Source of the DNA: JAIRNF01 sp031550925
GTDB taxonomy: Bacteria > Bacteroidota > Bacteroidia > Bacteroidales > UBA932
Reading direction: 5' to 3'
DNA length: 8,482 nucleotides
NCBI GenBank assembly: GCA_031550925.1
Contig: JAVBOE010000045.1
Coordinates: 1 to 8,482, forward strand
Part shown: positions 5,271-8,482 of the stretch, in pieces
Position numbering within the stretch: position 1 is the stretch's first letter
Layout of the letters: every line of letters starts with the position of its first letter
Program-made: the position numbers and the translations under genes
The notes under the pieces: model-generated
What the model saw: the letters and a program-made list of their open reading frames with translations, nothing else
Database searches by the model: none
What the model was told of the DNA's origin: nothing

Positions 5271-7223
5271 ATGGGATACTTAAAATTTGATAAAAATAAG
5301 CTTGTTAATCTGGAATATTCCCTGAAGCGTGAAATGCTGAGTACAAATAGGGCCGGTGGATATTTAAGCACAACCATTGTTTGCTCTAATACGCGAAAAT
5401 ATCATGGGTTATTAGTTGCTCCTATTGATGAATTCAACGGCGATAACCACGTTATCCTATCAACGCTCGACGAAACAATTGTTAAGCAAAAAGAAAGCTT
5501 TAATCTGGGTATTCATAGATACCCCGGTATATATGAGCCGAGAGGGCATAAGTATATTACAAACTTTGAGTACGAGCCAACGCCTGCCATAACTTATCAA
5601 GTAGGAAATATTATACTGAAAAAAGAGCTGTTGTTGTTGCACTACGATGATCATCTATTGATTCGCTATACGGTGCTTGATGCTCAATCTTCTATCAAGC
5701 TTCGGCTTAAACCTTTCTTGGCTTTTCGGCAGATACATAAGCTAAGTAAGGCTAATATGAACGCGAATGCAAAGTATAATACGGTTGCCAATGGAATTTC
5801 TTCTAAGCTATACCTCGGATTTCCGACGTTGTTTATGCAGCTGGATAAGAAAAATGAATTTATTCCTACACCCGACTGGTACTACAACATAGAATATCTG
5901 GAAGAGCAAAAACGCGGGTATGATTTTCAGGAAGATCTTTTTGTTCCCGGATATTTTGAAGTATCGCTGAAGAAAGGGGATAGCGTTATTTTTTCGGCAG
6001 GCTTTAAAGAAATAGCACCGTCCGGTTTTAATAAGCGCTTTAATAATGAGCTGGAAAAACGTCCGCCTAAAAATAATTTTGTCGATTGCCTCAAAAATTC
6101 GGCTTCGCAGTTTATTGTAAAAAGAGGAAGAACAACAGAGGTAGTGGCCGGTTATCCTTGGTTTGGCCGCTGGGGGCGCGATACGTTTATCGCCCTGCCG
6201 GGACTTACCCTTTCGGCATTTGGAGACACAAAGACATGCAAAGATGTTCTCGATACCATGTCGAGCGAATTGAAGAACGGTCTTTTCCCTAACATCGGTA
6301 AAAGCGCTGATGCCGCGTATAATTCTGTGGACGCTCCGTTATGGTATTTTTGGGCTATCCAACAGTATGACGATTTTACAAAAGATAGCGCGGAGGTGTG
6401 GAAGCTGTATGGTAAAAAGATGAAAGCGATTCTTAAGTCGTATAGAGAAGGAGCGAGCCATAACATCTGTATGCACGATAACGGGTTAATTTGGGCCGAA
6501 GAAAAAGGCAAAGCACTTACTTGGATGGATGCCATTGTTTTTGGCAAACCTGTTACACCCCGTGCCGGGTTTGCTGTAGAGATAAACGCGCTTTGGTATA
6601 ATGCCGTTTGCTATACATTAGATTTAGCCAGAAAATTTAAAGATACTGTTTTTGTAAAAGCATGGAAAGATATCCCTTCGTTGATAGAGCAATCGTTTAT
6701 GCCTACTTTCTGGTGTCAAGAAAGGCAGCATTTGGCAGATTATGTCGATTCTGAAGGGCAGAATATATCTACCCGTCCTAACCAAATACTTGCGGCATCA
6801 CTCCCTTATTCAGTAATCAGCGATGAGGTTAAAGGAATAATAATGTCGGCAGTAGAAAGAGAGCTGCTAACGCCAAAAGGTATCCGGACATTGTCACCTA
6901 GAAATCCGCTTTATAAAGGACGATATGAAGGCGATCAGCCCACTCGCGACGAGGCATACCATCAAGGTACAGTATGGCCTTGGCTACTGGGGCATTATGT
7001 CGAAACAAACTTTAAGCTCTATGGCGAAGCATTTGTAGCAACAGCAGAGCAGCTGGTAAATAATTTTGAAGAAGATATGACATATTATGGTATTGGGTCG
7101 GTACCCGAAGTTTACGATGGTGATCCGCCTCAAGAGCCCGGAGGATGCATTTCTCAAGCATGGAGTGTTGGCGAATTGCTTCGCATTATTCGGATGATAG
7201 AATACTATAAAAATCCTAAATAG
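5271..7223 (+). CDS. Glycogen debranching enzyme, amylo-alpha-1,6-glucosidase (GH133)
   Basis: This 650-residue cytoplasmic enzyme is a GH133-type debranching protein that releases glucose from alpha-1,6 branch stubs of glycogen or related alpha-glucans. An N-terminal beta-rich domain (about 15-250) contains the early signature N26-R-A-G-G-Y31 and T41-R-K-Y-H-G46. The C-terminal (alpha/alpha)6-barrel (about 270-645) carries F298-G-R-W-G-R-D304, N351-S-V-D-A-P, L417-T-W-M-D420, T429-P-R-A-G-F, R502-P-N-Q, R551-Y-E-G-D-Q-P-T-R-D560 with H564-Q-G-T-V-W-P, and S610-V-P-E613 followed by YDGDPP. D420 and E613 are the likely acid and base, by analogy with the glucosidase site of eukaryotic debranching enzyme (inference). 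The transferase half of the eukaryotic enzyme is absent, as is usual in bacteria. It is unrelated to the GH13 enzyme GlgX. The stop lies 2 nt before the glycosyltransferase start, so the two are translated from one message. Confidence 0.93.
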   Translation: MGYLKFDKNKLVNLEYSLKREMLSTNRAGGYLSTTIVCSNTRKYHGLLVAPIDEFNGDNHVILSTLDETIVKQKESFNLGIHRYPGIYEPRGHKYITNFEYEPTPAITYQVGNIILKKELLLLHYDDHLLIRYTVLDAQSSIKLRLKPFLAFRQIHKLSKANMNANAKYNTVANGISSKLYLGFPTLFMQLDKKNEFIPTPDWYYNIEYLEEQKRGYDFQEDLFVPGYFEVSLKKGDSVIFSAGFKEIAPSGFNKRFNNELEKRPPKNNFVDCLKNSASQFIVKRGRTTEVVAGYPWFGRWGRDTFIALPGLTLSAFGDTKTCKDVLDTMSSELKNGLFPNIGKSADAAYNSVDAPLWYFWAIQQYDDFTKDSAEVWKLYGKKMKAILKSYREGASHNICMHDNGLIWAEEKGKALTWMDAIVFGKPVTPRAGFAVEINALWYNAVCYTLDLARKFKDTVFVKAWKDIPSLIEQSFMPTFWCQERQHLADYVDSEGQNISTRPNQILAASLPYSVISDEVKGIIMSAVERELLTPKGIRTLSPRNPLYKGRYEGDQPTRDEAYHQGTVWPWLLGHYVETNFKLYGEAFVATAEQLVNNFEEDMTYYGIGSVPEVYDGDPPQEPGGCISQAWSVGELLRIIRMIEYYKNPK

Positions 7224-7225
7224 CT

Positions 7226-8482
7226 ATGAGGGTTTTGATGTTTGGGTGGGACTTTCCGCCGCATATAACAGGGGGACTTGGTACGGCATGTTATGGACTG
7301 GTTAAGGGATTAGCCAAACATGGCGTAGATATTTTATTTGTTATGCCAAAGGCTTATGGCGACGAGGATAAAAGCGTTGCTCGTATTGTAAACGCAAGCG
7401 ATGTAGTTATTCCCGCTACGGCTATGGAGTTGGAAGAGCTATGGAATAAGATTACGTTTATGGAGATAGGGTCTAACCTTATTCCGTATGTTGGCGAAGA
7501 AGAATTTAAGAGAATTGTTACCGAAGAGCAAAACTTTTTGAAAGAAAAAAATGGGAATACCTTTTATTCTAAGTTCAGCTTCTCCGGAAAATATGGTACC
7601 GATCTTACACAAGAAGTATCGAGATATGCTTTGGTTGCGGCAACAATTGCCAAAAACAACCAGTTTGATGTAATACATGCTCACGATTGGTTAACCTATC
7701 CTGCCGGAGTAGCTGCAAAAAAAATATCGGGAAAACCGCTGGTTGTACATGTTCATGCAACAGAGTTTGATCGTAGCGGAGAAAACGTAAATCAAAATGT
7801 TTACGATATTGAGAAGCGAGGAATGGAGGAAGCCGACCGTGTAATTACGGTTAGTAACCTTACTCGCAATATAGTAATTAAAAGGTATGGTATTAACCCC
7901 AATAAAGTGTTTACCGTACATAACGCTGTTGACTTTAGTAACAGAGACGTTCAGTGCCATGAGAGAAGCATTGAAGATAAGGTTGTGACTTTCTTGGGTA
8001 GAGTTACCTATCAAAAAGGTCCTGACTATTATGTTGAAGCGGCGAATAAAGTTCTAAAGAAGCTTAAAAATGTTCGGTTTGTTATGGCCGGTAGTGGCGA
8101 CATGTTGAACCGTGTTGTGCGGCGTGTTGCGCAGCTTCGCGTTGCCAACCATTTTCATTTTACAGGATTTTTGCAGGGAGAAGAGGTAAGTCAAATGTTT
8201 TCGCTTAGCGATGTATATGTTATGCCATCGGTTTCCGAGCCGTTTGGTATTTCTCCGTTAGAAGCAATGGCCTCAAATGTTCCTGTTATTATATCAAAAC
8301 AATCCGGCGTTGCCGAAGTACTCCATTATGCCCTTAAGATTGATTTTTGGGATGTTGATGCTATGGCAGATGTAATGTATGGATTGCTACAATATCCTGC
8401 ACTTTCAAGGTTTTTTGTCAGAAACGGACAAGAAGAGGTAAATAATCTGAAGTGGGAGAACGCAGCAGAAAAGGTTATTGAT
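7226..8482 (+). CDS. GT4-family glycosyltransferase, probable alpha-glucan/glycogen synthase (3' end cut by window)
   Basis: The frame opens with ATG at 7226 and stays open for 419 codons to the last base, so the stop is outside the window. The N-terminal Rossmann domain starts M1-R-V-L-M-F-G-W-D-F-P-P-H13, followed by the nucleotide-sugar loop T15-G-G-L-G19. H153-D-W155 and H175-V-H177 follow, then E187-like acceptor-side residues and V-S-N before the linker. The C-terminal GT-B domain has F256-L-G-R259...K264-G, a G-S-G-D loop, and the EX7E pair E338 and E346 in EPFGISPLE. This fits a retaining GT4 enzyme of the glycogen synthase-like type that accompanies GH133 debranching enzymes in Bacteroidetes. 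Donor (UDP- or ADP-glucose) and product are not readable from sequence. The visible end (LKWENAAEKVID) resembles the usual final helix, so only a few residues are probably missing. A GH57 amylase gene often comes next in relatives. Confidence 0.88.
   Translation, partial: MRVLMFGWDFPPHITGGLGTACYGLVKGLAKHGVDILFVMPKAYGDEDKSVARIVNASDVVIPATAMELEELWNKITFMEIGSNLIPYVGEEEFKRIVTEEQNFLKEKNGNTFYSKFSFSGKYGTDLTQEVSRYALVAATIAKNNQFDVIHAHDWLTYPAGVAAKKISGKPLVVHVHATEFDRSGENVNQNVYDIEKRGMEEADRVITVSNLTRNIVIKRYGINPNKVFTVHNAVDFSNRDVQCHERSIEDKVVTFLGRVTYQKGPDYYVEAANKVLKKLKNVRFVMAGSGDMLNRVVRRVAQLRVANHFHFTGFLQGEEVSQMFSLSDVYVMPSVSEPFGISPLEAMASNVPVIISKQSGVAEVLHYALKIDFWDVDAMADVMYGLLQYPALSRFFVRNGQEEVNNLKWENAAEKVID

Noticed and set aside
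6152..6547. Open frame of 131 codons on the minus strand
   Set aside because: It is antisense to the most conserved part of the debranching enzyme gene (FGRWGRD to TWMDA), and its translation has no recognisable domain.
7439..8014. Two minus-strand open frames (7439-7684 and 7691-8014)
   Set aside because: Both are antisense to the glycosyltransferase gene, whose plus-strand frame is open throughout with clear GT-B motifs.

Overview
The window looks like a chromosomal segment of a Bacteroidales bacterium, possibly Dysgonomonadaceae- or Parabacteroides-like; the genus is uncertain. The evidence is moderate-to-low GC, genes starting after AT-rich leaders without clear Shine-Dalgarno sequences, sequences matching the Bacteroidetes promoter consensus (TTG or TTTG, then about 19-21 nt, then TAnnTTTG), and typical Bacteroidetes families: a DUF4369/TlpA-like lipoprotein, an Lnb/DUF4105 protein, and a GH133 debranching enzyme directly followed by a GT4 glycosyltransferase.

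Layout. Bases 1-526 hold no convincing gene. The left half (1-265) looks like an intergenic repeat element with hairpins. The right half is AT-rich, with small palindromes, a degenerate 8-bp tandem repeat and a good promoter for the first gene. That gene (527-1150, +) encodes a PAP2-type membrane phosphatase. It converges on five minus-strand genes, read from 5127 down to 1177: a thioredoxin-fold lipoprotein lacking the CxxC motif, an LpxH-like UDP-2,3-diacylglucosamine hydrolase, an Lnb-type protein (lipoprotein N-acyltransferase family), an EVE-domain protein and a small YjdJ-type acetyltransferase. A 143-bp divergent intergenic region (5128-5270) separates these from a plus-strand pair for glycogen or alpha-glucan metabolism: a GH133 debranching enzyme and, 2 nt after its stop, a GT4 glycosyltransferase that runs off the window end.

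Functional picture. The left and middle parts concern the cell envelope: lipid phosphate removal, lipid A synthesis, lipoprotein maturation and a lipoprotein. The right part is a storage polysaccharide unit in which the transferase probably extends alpha-glucan chains and the debranching enzyme removes alpha-1,6 branches. I see no RNA gene, CRISPR array, insertion sequence, phage gene or defence system. The most unusual points are the missing redox cysteines in the TlpA-like protein, the repeat element at the left edge and the degenerate tandem repeat that runs into the PAP2 promoter. No clearly new biological system is visible.
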